Shown here: positions 26,193-38,091 of the stretch, piece after piece
Layout of the letters: every line of letters starts with the position of its first letter
Position numbering within the stretch: position 1 is the stretch's first letter
DNA from: Isoetes taiwanensis
Lineage: Eukaryota > Streptophyta > Lycopodiopsida > Isoetales > Isoetaceae
Length of the DNA: 64,000 bases
Reading direction: 5' to 3'
NCBI GenBank assembly: GCA_021234155.1
Contig: JAJEKV010000082.1
Coordinates: 1,607,377 to 1,671,376 of the forward strand
Notes under the pieces: generated by a model
The model's database searches: none
The model's input: only the letters and a program-made list of their open reading frames with translations
What the model was told of the DNA's origin: nothing
Made by a program: the position numbers and the translations under genes

Positions 26193-29100
26193 TGTTGGCA
26201 ATTCAAAGGCTAGTCCAACTGTAAGCTTTAGTGAATTCCACATGCCGAATACATGTATAAAATGGATCTTGCACTAACAACTTATCTCAGACTGTCACAT
26301 TATCTGAGGGACTTCCTTGCACCTAAGCATGTCATGATTCCCTCCTACATACTTATGTTCTTACTGTTTCCAAATTTCTACCATTTGCTCTACTTATAGT
26401 AACTCGGGCTTAGATTTCTTTTATAGAAATAATTGATAAATCCCTTGCCCTCCAGCTAGGCTGGGCCGCCATGATACGGCCTTTGTCATCACACCACATT
26501 TACCACTTGTTGAATACTTCATAAATTTCTCCCGAATTTCTCTTATTCTCGCTGGGCCACTCGGGCCTCAATTTCTTATTCTTCTTGAAGGCTTAATCTT
26601 AGGAAGGGAATTTTCTTTTCATTGCCACCTTCTTCGCGATACAATCTTTGCCTTCGATCTCTCTTCCCACGATCACTGCTCAGAACCGAATCGTGAGAGG
26701 AATTGGGTTTCATCTATCCCTGATTGTATTGCAAAATTGGTGAGGGTTGTTGAATTTCGTTCGTGCAATTCTTGGAAACAATTAGTCCCTCTCCATTTTG
26801 CTTGAATTAAGATAGTTAGCCCGGCCATCCACGCATCATGTATGCTACGTGCATTCATTATGTTTCCTGCATCTCAAACAAAGCTCATGATTCTCTCTCA
26901 AATTGCCATTTGACTCAAGCAGCGACCCTGCTATGTCAATCGATTGACACGCACGTCAGGTTTAAAAACACTTCTATTTTTTAAAGCACTTGTGTTTCGC
27001 TGCCCCGATCTGATTTCCTCGCTACCCAAGACCGATTTTGCACCCCTAACCCAGATTAGCACCTCCACAACTCTATTTTTTGCCTTTGATCTTGACCTTG
27101 CATTTCCTAAATTGGGCATCCAAAATACCATTCAACATAAACACGACCTCGGTGAGCTCTCAATTTAATGCTTCAACCAACGTATTATTTCCCAGCACAA
27201 GCCACATCGTTGATGTCTACTATAGCCACCTCAAGATATCCCACACTAGAATCGGATCCAGCACATTCTTACAAATCTAAAGTGAGACACTACCAATAAT
27301 GCATCTACTATTCTCGAAAGCATAGATGATCCATGCCAGAATTCCATTATGCATGATCAGAAAAACTACACAAAAATTTCACAACAGATCTTAAGAAAGC
27401 ATTATGTAGACGCCCATGTGAGTAATCCCTGTAGATTGAAATATAAAGTCCTAGAAAGCATCTGTGCCGTGGTTTGGGGTGTTGGCTGGACCTAAATAAA
27501 CCATAGCCAAGCCTAAAGAAAAAAATAACCCTATTAGATGTTCCGTTGTCAGCCATAACTATCTAGCTTTTAATTAAATCTATTCTCAAGGGCTAGATAT
27601 GGAGTCGAGGCCAAAATCTACGTACCAAGCCTACTTACCACAGAAATGACAATGGAGTTCTAGAGCCTAAGCTTCCATCCTTTTTCTTTTTCTTTTTTCT
27701 TCAGAACGCTACTAAATACCGCGTCATATCGTAATCCGTGGCTTGCAAAGGATCACCAAAATGAGATATGTTTATAGCGTAAAACTATTTCCAAAGGTAT
27801 ATTACCTATGCATTACCTGAATACTACAGAGTCTCCTCGAATACCGAGAACGCAGCTTCTGCCGTATCGTTATGTCTTCCATAATTTTTCCTTCTTTGTT
27901 AATCGCTATTTTTCCCCATATAATTAAGTTCAAAAGCATCTTAAGAGAGATAGCGCTATGCATACACCAAAGCATCTAAAGCATCAAGCATCTAAGTTTC
28001 TTAAGATGCTGCTAAGATGCGCTTTGAAAAGAATTTAAATTGTCAAAAAATTACATTCATTCCATTGCCTTAAATACCTTTTGATCTATAGAGACTTTTA
28101 GAACTAAAACACATAATATATAATGACACAGAAGAGAAAAAATCAAGTACGCATCTTGCTATTCCGTGCTTCTTGGTTTGTAAACTTTGGCGTTGTTGCG
28201 CTCAAACGGCTACAACAGAATCTTTTCTCCATAATGACTTCAATCCAAAACCTCCGCCCAACTCTCAACCTCAAGTATAGACCCTGTGACCGTGATTCTT
28301 GCCTCCCCATCACAACAAAGAGTTTGAAGAGAAAATGGTTACAAAAAGCCAAAGAGCAACAACCGCACCTATTTCAGAGTCGCTGGGTATCGTGCAACCT
28401 AATCCAAGTGTTTGGCAAAAAATATTTTTGAAAAATAAGCCTGTGAAGCATCTATGTCGATGCAGTGTCGGCGCATACATCTACATCTAAGATCTTATTT
28501 TAAGATGCTATATCTACTTAACTTAGCATAATTCTTGAGAAAATGTCAAACATATGTAAGAGCTTCCATTTTTTAAATTTTCATTGAAAAATCTAACAAT
28601 AGCAGATTATCATTCCCATGTAGTATTGGAATAAAGCCGGAGTTATATAGATGTTGAAGAATCAGAAAGCCATGGAAAAATCATTGATATCACAAAATAT
28701 ACCTTATGTGAAATGCTTGAAGAATTGCGTCATTGTAAACGCACCTTTGCCACCAGTTTGGCTGTGCAGGTCAGATACCGCCGGCCGGCCGGCTTCCAAG
28801 TAAAGGGCTGCTTCTATGCTCTGAGATCTTATATGGCTTTGCTTAAGCTTGCAAAGCACGAAAGAAGAAGATCAACATGATGCTTGTTTTCGTTTTATTA
28901 GATTTTTTTTTTAAGCCATCTTTAGGATTCCACAAACAAAATTTGCGGGGCATCGATCGTATATTTTTTTGGCGTCAAACAAAATAGCTCAAAGAAAAAA
29001 TGAAGCTGCTTTATATATGAGTTATAACACATTTTTGATCATGTATTTTTTTGCCTAAACATTTTCTTCGTTCTCCTTGCAACGATCCTTCTCCAGCAAA

Positions 29101-31378
29101 TTTTGACCCTACTCTATCCCTTGTAATGTATCGAGATCTACCTTCACCCAAAACCCGGAAACGACCTTGCTTAAATTCTTTGCAGGTTCAAACAGATATT
29201 CTCGAAGACCTAGATTGATTCGTCCTAGAAATCTCAAGTTTGAGTGATTTTAGTTTTTCGTAGAATTCTTATGATTCTTTTTCTTCGCTATTTTCTTCTT
29301 TCATTTCTTTCCTTGCAAGTTGCAGCGAAGAGGGAGCAAAACTTCTCTTTGTTTCTTCCTTTTTGATGGCTATACATATCCAACCTTCCAAAAAACCCCA
29401 AGATAAATTAGCAAAATGTTAATTGCTAATAACTTTGATCTTTTTAATCAGCCATAAAGCACATCTAAGGGTGTAAATCACACATGCCTCCTCTCTTGTT
29501 TTTATTTTATAATTACCAATAAAATAATGCCATGTTACGGTTAAAGCAAGAGATATCACACTTCGAAAGCCTCCCCAGCCCCACAAGACATGGCCATAGG
29601 GGCGCCGAGGATGGGCAACGTCACGCCTCCTACAAGCCTCGAGCACACGCCACACAATTCGTCTGATTCAAAGATTCTTCCAAGAGCGCGGGTCGCATTA
29701 TGATTTCCGCTGCTTTGATCTTCGGGCCGGTGGAGTTCGTCTACCGTGGCGTCTTGCGTGGCTTCCTTCTTTGTTCTTGGTGTGATACGATCAGGTGAAT
29801 TCAACGTCCGGGGCTACCCTTCCCTACCACGTCACGTTATATCCATCCCTATAATGTGATTTCACCCTAAGATTAATAAACAAAATGTTATCTTAGTCCA
29901 CCACCTTCATTTTCTCAGATTTATTGATTTATTCTTGTTAAATTTGGTACAAACACAAAATAACATGGTGAATTTTATTCTTTTTTGCTTTTAAGTTTTG
30001 GCTGTCCTAAAAGTATGATCGCTTGATAAGAGTTTTTGATGTTTGTTGGCTGATCCACAAGGCAAAGTTTCTAAAGAGAACATTAACTACCAAAAGGAGA
30101 TGAAAGATCAAGGACTTCTTGGAGATAATTGGCAACCTATTTGTAAGGATTGGCTCAATGATTTTAGCAGACAACTCTTTCCATGAAAAAGGTATTTGTT
30201 TTGGCTCCGTCATGCATATTTAACCGATGCTTATTCTTCAAATTCGGGCGCTGTATCTTTTTCTCAAACATTGTACAACCGACTAAAATTCTACTCGAGG
30301 TTAGTTACTAAAACCTTTTTTATCATTACTACTCTTTGCATAAGCATTTCAAAATATGCAATACCAAAGGAAAAAAAAAAAAGGGGAGTGGGAGTAGTAG
30401 AAGACTATGTCCTATGATCTGATTTCTGTAAATGTAAAGAGGTTCCTATAGAAATGTGCATCTAGATTTATTGTCTGAAAGGATTTGTTGCAGTAGATTT
30501 TTTTAATATATTTTTCTTTTAGTGACTCATAAAGTTGTGGCCCAGATTTGTTGCTTTCAGGGCATTGTTTCAATATTCATTTATAACAAGTTTTTTGCAA
30601 CCAAATTCTAGATTGATTTTCGAGCTTCGAGAATATAGCTTAGCTGATCATGGTGTGGTGAAGAACTGAGCATAAATAAGCAGCTTAAAATCCTGCAAAT
30701 ACAAGCGTTAAAATAAATATACATAGAAGAACAAAAGAATATAAAACCTTTGAGCACACAAGTTATTGATCATTGGCCATTATCCACAATGACCTGCAAT
30801 GATGGTATCACCGAATCAGATCTTTTATTAAGTCTATAATTTTAGAAAGTGTTCAAGTATACTGGTCTGGTTAGATCTATATCTCTCAAGGCACTCGGCT
30901 TTACACTATATCCTTTTAAGTTTTAGAAGTTTTATCAAAGTCTGAGCATTTTATAATTGGATGAAGCATGCTCACGCAAGTCACATTGTTAATTATCCGT
31001 ATTGAACATGCTTAGACAAAAGAAAAACGGCCCTGGCCACCATGTGTCAAGTATTTTGTGCTTTTTCTGTGATTGTGTGCAGCCTGGCATAAGCTTGACA
31101 ATGGATATTTCAAAGCTACCTGAATCTTCCCTAAAGATCCTGCCACTTAAATCTTCGCACGTAAGCTGTACATGACGCAAGTATCTACAGCCTTGATTAT
31201 CAACCTCAATCATTTCCAAAAAGTTGCCACATTTGTAAAGTTCTTAAAATGTGTACAACTTTTGTATAAGGCCGCAGTTGAGAGTGCAACTCAAGCAAGC
31301 ACGTGTTCATGGAAAATGACATGTATAGAATACATCATGATATAATCCGTTTGACAGATTTCCATAAGCTTACAAGTC

Positions 31379-31696
31379 ATGGAGCTTGCAAAAATGGAGC
31401 TTGTAGTATTGAGACGTGAGCATGCAGAAAGCAAATTGAGGAAGACATCAAAATATATGGGCAACAATCATTTCCATTACAAATTTCCATATGGAAAAAA
31501 ACTCTTGCAAATTTGCACACGCAAAGCCAAACCAGATGTGTATTGCTATTTCATCATTCTAAGAAGTGTTGGTGAGTTTCCTGAGATCCTTGAAGATGTT
31601 AAAAGCCATGCTCAGATCATGAATAGCCTGATTAGTCGTGTTCTTGCTCAATATTTATTATTTGAAATACTTGATCAACTTCAACATAATATGTAG
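31379..31696 (+). pseudogene. PPR-motif-like fragment
   Basis: The 105-residue open frame has a stretch from about residue 50 that follows a long-type pentatricopeptide repeat: KPDVYCYFIILRSVGEF, then PEILEDVKSHAQIMNSLI. The pattern 'PD...y..iL+.cg....le.g+.iHaqIv.sgl' is typical of organelle RNA-editing and splicing PPR proteins in land plants. Only about one repeat is recognisable. The expected continuation 'd.f..n.LvdmYaKcG' is missing and the frame stops 26 residues later. It is therefore probably a fragment or a broken gene rather than a functional PPR protein, which needs many repeats. The family call rests on motif shape only. Confidence 0.4.
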
Positions 31697-33150
31697 TCGT
31701 GATTATATCATTTGCAAAGGTAGCCCTGTAAGAATTGTGCTGTGACAAGCGTTATCAAATAGTTTCAAATCCCTTAGAGGGTATCGATGTAAATGTAGAA
31801 ACCCAAAGGTACCTCCAATAGCTTGCCATCTATCTCAGAAGGTAAGGCTCCAAAAGTACCCACTATTGGCAGTAGAGAGACATATAAATGTTCAAATGGG
31901 AGTCTGTTGCCCATTCTGGCTCCATTCCACGCCCTCCCATGTTGCCCATTCTGGCCCCATTTCATTTGTTACATTTGGGAAAGAGTAAGAAATACACATT
32001 CACATTATTCCACATCAAAAGCCTGTGCCGCCGCGAACGCCGGTGCTCGTGTGGGCCCCACTCTAATTTTGATGAACAACAAGCTTGTCTAGGATGGAGA
32101 AAAAACTTTGTTTATAATGGTTAGGCTTCCATTTCACAGCCAGGATTTCAAGATTTCTCTGGATACGTGGGCCCAAAACACATCCATCTCCTTACCTATC
32201 CATCACAAGGCGCTGGGTTCTAAGATACCGCCACTATCCGACAAGTGCTTAACACATAAGCATAAGTAAGGTTTAATTATTAATTCAGGTACTTTGGTCA
32301 AGACAAGAAGGCTTCGACTCGTGAATAGATTGACAAACAAAATACCAAAATTGCTCAAGTTATGCATGGAAAGCTCTAGTTTTTTGAACTAGGGACATGC
32401 CATTGTTTTCAGACGATTTTTTTTGTGTTATGGGATTTGGTTATATTTAATGGTTTATATGTCATTCATAAACTTGCCAATGTTACAAAAAGTACTAAAC
32501 AATATGGTTGCAAGGACACTTAGTGTTAATAAAAATTAGGTTATCTTTATAACATATGCCAACTTCATATATAGACAAATTATGATGTATGGTGGATTGT
32601 CCATGATAAACTATTGTTCGTAACACGAACCTTTAATTCATTTGTCCTTGGAGCTAGAGTTTTCTCTATTTTCTCTATTTATGATTAGGGCTCCTCTCTC
32701 TTCCCCCTCTCTCTCCTCCCTCTTACTTAAATCTTTAAGATATGTTTGTACAACCACATCCCTGTAGGATGAGGATATCCCATCCTCCCTTCTTCTTAAC
32801 ATTGTTCAATTCAATTCCTTCTTAACATTGCCTTCAACATCTTAGAGAACACTTTTAGCTCCCACATATTTCGTATTGTTTGGCACCAACCTATCCTACC
32901 AAGGCCTTTGCATCCTACTATTTAAATGACATGTTTAGAACAATTTTGTATTCACTCTATGGATGCAATGGAAAATATGTTATTTCCTTTAAACTCATTA
33001 AACTTATGGAAATACAAAGCATAAGTCGCTACTATAGGCCAAGAATGGCATTCCAACCACTATCACAATAGACTATAGGATATGTAAACCACCAGTAGGT
33101 GGAAATTCCTCGATTTTTCCTTGATTGTTTAAAAATAGGTACTTTACTAG

Positions 33151-33230
33151 GAGCTCGGGTGGCGCTAGACTAAGACTCATTTCTACAATTTTTTCACACC
33201 TAACAACAAAATCGTGAGTTCAAAGTCGCA
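33151..33230 (+). mobile_element. Possible tRNA-derived SINE head
   Basis: The stretch contains an A-box-like TGGCGCTAGACTAAG (near 33,160) and, about 50 bases downstream, a B-box-like GAGTTCAAAGTC (33,216-33,227). The spacing suits an internal RNA polymerase III promoter. It is immediately followed by an AAAGAATC repeat array that could be the simple-repeat tail of such an element. It does not fold as an intact tRNA. Chance similarity is possible. Confidence 0.3.
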
Positions 33231-33355
33231 TAAAGAATCAGTTTGATACACAAAGAATCATTAAGAATCACAAAGAATCAAAGCAGTATACACAAAGAAT
33301 CGCCGCATGTTAACACAGCAATCACAAAGAATCAAAGGTGTATATACAAAGAATC
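33231..33355 (+). repeat. Irregular AAAGAATC short-repeat array
   Basis: Six copies of AAAGAATC and one AAGAATC variant occur within about 125 bases, several as ACACAAAGAATC. They are interleaved with two copies of a longer block: 'cgccgcatgttaac' at about 33,301 and 'tgccgcatgttaac' at about 33,356. This suggests a higher-order duplication of about 50 bases containing repeat plus block. Confidence 0.7.
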
Positions 33356-34245
33356 TGCCGCATGTTAACTCAAGATGCCTGTCCGAGGCTTCATATTTTC
33401 GACTTCAGAAAAATGACCAGCGCCAAAAGGGCTTCCGCTTGTAACTTCTATATCCCAAGAAGATCTCAGATCAGAAAGACCTTTAAGAAGACAAATCCTA
33501 AGAAGATTCTCGTGAATCGCAGCATTCGTAACGAGCATTCCTAAGTCGCTTGAAAAAGCTTTGTTGGCCTGATAACTTTCGATAAAGATCTACTCCTCTT
33601 TTCAACAAAAGAAAGCACAGGATGCAACAGCCTTCATTTCAATCGACCACACTAAGCTCTCACTTATATTTAAGGCCAAGATCTCCAGCATTCGGGCAAA
33701 GACAAGAGGTAAGATGTTAAACAAAAGATAATGCAAATGAAAAGACAAGATATAACGCAAGCCATAAAGCAAAAGACCTCAAAATGTTGAAATGAGATCA
33801 AATGCCTCCAGAACCGAGAGACGCCACGCTTAAAGTTCCTGAGTTCGCCATAGCCTGACCAAAAAATAGAATTGGAAAAGCGTTACTAATTTGCACTCCA
33901 TCGGTGGATTACTTATTGGTCACTCTTCTGTTTCCTACCGAAACCCTCAAAGGGGGCTGCTCCTTAGCACATAATTTCTTGGAACCACAAAAGCTCCTAC
34001 TTAGGCCTATGCGCGGCAACGGGGGGCAAATCTTTTGCTAATAAGTCGATGTTTCAAAGTGGTTAGGCCTAAATATTGGGGAATCGATATACCAAGAACA
34101 AGAATATGCCATAAAATTTTAAACCCCAAACAAAGCACCCAACCCTGGAACCCCTAGGATTTCAATGGATGCTACTCCGGTGAGTCTTTATTCAAAAATC
34201 TCGATCTGCCATTTCTTCTGTTTTTCATGCTGGATCAACACCTAA

Positions 34246-37200
34246 AAATTTGGTTTTCTCATTCCATCGGCCCTTTTCATTCCTTCCAAACTTCAAAGCA
34301 TCATATATACCCATTGGGAAAAAAAGGGGGAAAAATCGAACAGCTCCACAAAGCTGGTGTCTTGTAGACGTGCTGGCAAACCATGGCGTTTGCTTTCAGA
34401 CGGAAATTTGAAAGAGAGTTTTAGCAGACAGTTTGTGGATATAGTAATTTTGTGGAACGGGCCAGGAGAGGTTTCAACGTGGGTGATGAGACCAGTTGTT
34501 AGGTTTTTACGCGAACATTTTCAGGACACTGTTTACGATATTCGTATTTCGGTAAGTTAATACTAATCTTTGATTCCTTCCCATTGTTCGACCAGTGGTT
34601 GTGATGATATTTTGTAAATTGAGCAGGTTGTGCTCACACCTTGTCCTCATGTCTCTGGCGGAGAGCTGGAGCTTGTTAAAAGATTTGAAGAAGTTGATAG
34701 GTGTCTGGTATGCATTCAAATGTTAATTTATTCAAGTGCCGAGCTCCAAATTTAGTCAATAATTCTGATGCATAAAACAATAGTAGTTAGATAGGCTCAA
34801 AATCAGCAAACAAAACTAACTGGTGGCAATGTTAAATGAGGAAATGTCTGTGGAAAGAGCTTGTACACCTTTGTATGCTAAACAAATAGAAGAAAACATT
34901 CATTAAATTTGGAGCTAGGCAATTGTATGAAATATGAATGAATCAATATATGTTCATAGCATCAATCCTATCTGCCTTCTGTTCTTATTCTCTACCTAAT
35001 ATTGTTAGGAACCAGAACGCTTTTGGCAATTCCTTCTTTTGGGAAGACCAAAGAATGGAATTGGTATAAAAAGGGGATATACATCTTTCTTGGTGGGGAT
35101 CAATTTTATACTGTAAGTTCCTGAACTCTCTCAAGTATAAGGATATATGACCAACTTTGTCATTGTTTTGCCACAGGTGGCTATTGGTAAAATGCGTGGT
35201 TATAAGGCAATCGCATATGCTGAGTGTTCTTTATCCCGCCATTAGGCAAGGATATTCCTCCCCACCTCTATTGGATGTTATGCAATTGTTGTAGCCATTC
35301 CATTCACCTAACTAAAGAGGTCATCATTACAGCCTAGCTAATTAAGCATGTAAAGGACAATGTATGGCCATTTGCTTTAAAGTTTCCTTGTATGGCAATG
35401 ATATTAATGGTTATAAACAAGGGAACCTGTGGATGTTTGTGCAGTCAATTCTATCCATTGATTGTATTGTAACATATTCAGCTGCCAATAACTAAGAAGG
35501 CATTTGATATAATTTGCAATCCAAGTAGCTTGTCAGAAAGGCTAATTTTTGTGAAGCGTTTTTTTCAGCCATTTGGATATGTATTTACTTAGGAGCAAAT
35601 ACTTGTTGCAAGGGTCGTCTATATGTGCACATAAGTTGGGGACCTCTTTCTGGAAGCAATTGCTAGTCCAAACAGCCCTTGTTCAGTGCATAGTAGATTA
35701 CAAGACACAAATAATCAAGTCAGCTAGCTTGGAAATGGCTTAGCCGGCCTCCTACTTGGTTCCAAGGTATGGCATAAATCATACTATACATTATCTGCCG
35801 TATTTTTACTTAGATTCATTTGATTACGTCATTTAGGCAGCAAAACTGTGCATAGGTGTCCCTTATTTTATTTCTTTAGCTGAACATCTATTTTAAAGGT
35901 AAAAATTCTCCCTAGATTTAGACGTGTTTAAAATGTCATATAAGAAAAAAAAATTGATTGCTTAGAGGCTAGCACATCTTTGATACATATCCCTGTGAGT
36001 AAAGTAATGAACACTTTCGACCGTGGCCCTACATGTTTGTCATTGAGTGGGCATTGTTTTCAAATAAAAATGACATAAGTGCATTCAGATAAATTTTCAC
36101 AAAAAAATAAAGTACATCTCCTGCATCCATCATAAAGGAGGAAGACCTTTTTCTGTTCCTGTTTGTGCTGGAATGCCTTCCATGCTGCCGCTTGTAATAA
36201 TTAGCCATTATCAGAGAAAAAACTCTACTGGTGTTAATACTTGGTCCTGTTTTATGGCCTTATCTCCCAACTTAACCTGCAGCTCATATGCATTGTCTCA
36301 GTTAGGATGGATGCGCTGTCCAAGTTCTTATTGCCACAATATCGTACTGTGAGTTTAGAGATGCTTGCTAAGTTTTGCTGGATTCGAATTGCAACCCATT
36401 TATTTGGATTTAATTGGGGTTATGGAGAGTCAACAAACCTGTCTTTAGTGGTAAAATAGGGAAGCTGTTGCACTGCAAGGGTATGTTTGATGCATAATGG
36501 TGTCCAAATTGAGATACTTCAACATTTCCACTGTATTATCCGTATAAGCAGTGTATGTTATGTCTGACCACGATATCTGGCGAGCTTTTCTTCAGGAGCA
36601 TTTCGACTAGTTTCCAGTTTTAGAGTAATTTCTCCTAGCATGTCTGAGCAGGGCAGTAATTTCTCCGGATGCTGTTAGATCTAGCTAATATACCCACTAA
36701 ATATTCTATCGCATTGATGATAGCTTTCATGCAACGGAAATGTGTGCTAGGTGCAGTTTTTGTTAGGGTGTAGTTTATGCCTTTTCGTCCAATATGAATA
36801 ACAGCTTTTTTAAGCAGAGAAAATGGACAGACACAATGTTATCAAAGATGACATGTATTTCAAATTTCAGAATATATGCATTATACAAAAATCCCTAGGA
36901 TCTGTGTTTTATGCGTAAATGCTGAATTTGAAGACTAGTCCTGCCGATGTTCCTAAAATGCAGGACTCATGCACATTGTTTTTCTGCTCGTGCAAATCCA
37001 CAGCCGAGCCGGAAATCTGGGAATAATTATAATCAGAATTGTTCCAACTTTTTGCTACGACGAACCCTTTCATTCTATTTTAAAGCTATTGTAAAATATA
37101 TTCTGATTATTTGTATACTTTGATATGCTTTCACTTGAACTTTCTACCATAGATCTACAACCATTGCCAGATCCCGATATGCGTATTTTGCTTGCTTGGC

Positions 37201-37707
37201 TAGAGCACGATCATGTTTTTGCAGCATATTTTAAAGCTGGCAAATATATAAAACCTAAATTAATTGAACGCTCTTTAATAATGTATCATTTTTAAGGTGT
37301 TTGAAGGAGCAGCTGGTATGTTGCACGGCACCCAATATTCCAGGATGGCTTGAAATATGGTTGCACGCATGGTTAATGCATCATTCATTCCTTGATTACG
37401 TTGTACAAGTGAATAGCTGTAAAGACTTACACCTGCTGCAAATTCGCCAGCATACCTTGTGGACTGATGCATCTTTTTTCAGGTGGGCAGGCCAAAAGCA
37501 GTCCCTGAATTAGTAGGTGAAATTGAACCCGAAGAATGTTATAGTGGCTGCCAGATTATCTCATGGAGGACACGCATAAAGTTGATATGATGAGAAAACA
37601 GCTCCAAGGACTTGGCAAACAACACTTCTAAAGATTTCGGGCATGAGATGGTACTCTTCTCCGTGGTTAATCGCAAATCCGTGGCACTAAAACTGAAGAT
37701 ACCATAG
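34246..37707 (+). CDS. LpxB-like (cyanobacterial-type) glycosyltransferase gene, frame disrupted
   Basis: Five exon blocks are readable. Block A (open from 34,246, ends 34,551) has an S/T/K-rich leader that could be a plastid transit peptide, then VDIVILWNGPGEVSTWV. Block B is 34,627-34,707 (VVLTPCPHVSGGELELV). Block C is 35,009-35,112 (EPERFWQFLLLGR, FLGGDQFYT). Block D begins at 35,177 (VAIGKMRGYKAIAYAE; end unclear, near 35,223). The last block starts at 37,483 (VGRPKAVPELVGEIEPEE, later KVDMMRKQLQGL). A-C end at GT and B-D and the last block begin after AG. Block B is in phase; block C is 104 bases and needs one more base to stay in phase. The last block needs at least three frame changes. 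From memory the protein resembles the lipid-A-disaccharide-synthase-like glycosyltransferases of cyanobacteria. The middle of the protein (35.23-37.48 kb) was not found. Start codon is uncertain; ATG at about 34,165 followed by a GTGAGT donor is one option. Confidence 0.65.
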
Positions 37708-37970
37708 CAGTAGCATTAAATTCCTGCCACTGTTGCTTTTTGTAGTCTGCTCATTGAATCATTACACTAACATGCTTACAATATGGGTGGGCTATATTGA
37801 CATTTTCATTGTCACTACAAATGGAATAATCTCCAATGATCATGAATTATGATTGAAAGTTTCAGGTTAAACTTTCTATGAAGTAGTTTCTTATGGAAAT
37901 AATTGTAGAATAGTACATAAGCTTCCATTCTGTTCTAATATATAACCAAATCACATGTACATCTTAAACC

Positions 37971-37976
37971 AATAAA
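37971..37976 (+). terminator. Possible polyadenylation signal for the LpxB-like gene
   Basis: A canonical AATAAA lies about 265 bases past the last plausible in-frame stop (near 37,707) of the plus-strand gene, before the 3' end of the convergent xylosidase gene. It is the closest such signal I saw. Plant poly(A) signals are loose, so this is suggestive only. Confidence 0.25.
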
Positions 37977-38091
37977 GAATCGCTGGTGATTTTGACCTAC
38001 AAATAATTTCCCTTGTATATATCTGGCAGTTGTTACGAGATCTTTTGGAACCCTTTTGTAATAATAATACCTAGTAGACTTAGGATAATTA

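Larger units (their letters stand above)
20081..34240. other. Long AT-rich stretch without an intact gene
   Basis: Open frames are short and mostly non-coding in character. A plus-strand stretch at about 21.2-21.6 kb reads as broken coding sequence (pieces such as LRLVRMREVPKSFKSD, HFVPHTT, SSFLEDTIVSQVLTLGAK) in shifting frames; I do not recognise the family. The 22.45-22.74 kb and 25.5-25.95 kb stretches are similar. The only items I can name are the primer-binding-site-like motif at 26.18 kb, the PPR-like fragment at 31.4 kb and the SINE-like head and array at 33.15-33.37 kb, listed separately. The rest shows nothing I can support. Confidence 0.5.

Noticed and set aside
28780-28800. CCGGCCGGCCGG run
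   Set aside because: A short palindromic GC run alone; no regulatory or structural context to support a feature.
36241-37513. Open frames at 36,241-36,459 and 37,301-37,513 as the missing middle exons of the LpxB-like gene
   Set aside because: Neither gives motifs expected for the family's nucleotide-sugar-binding half, and the second overlaps the well-supported last exon in a different frame.
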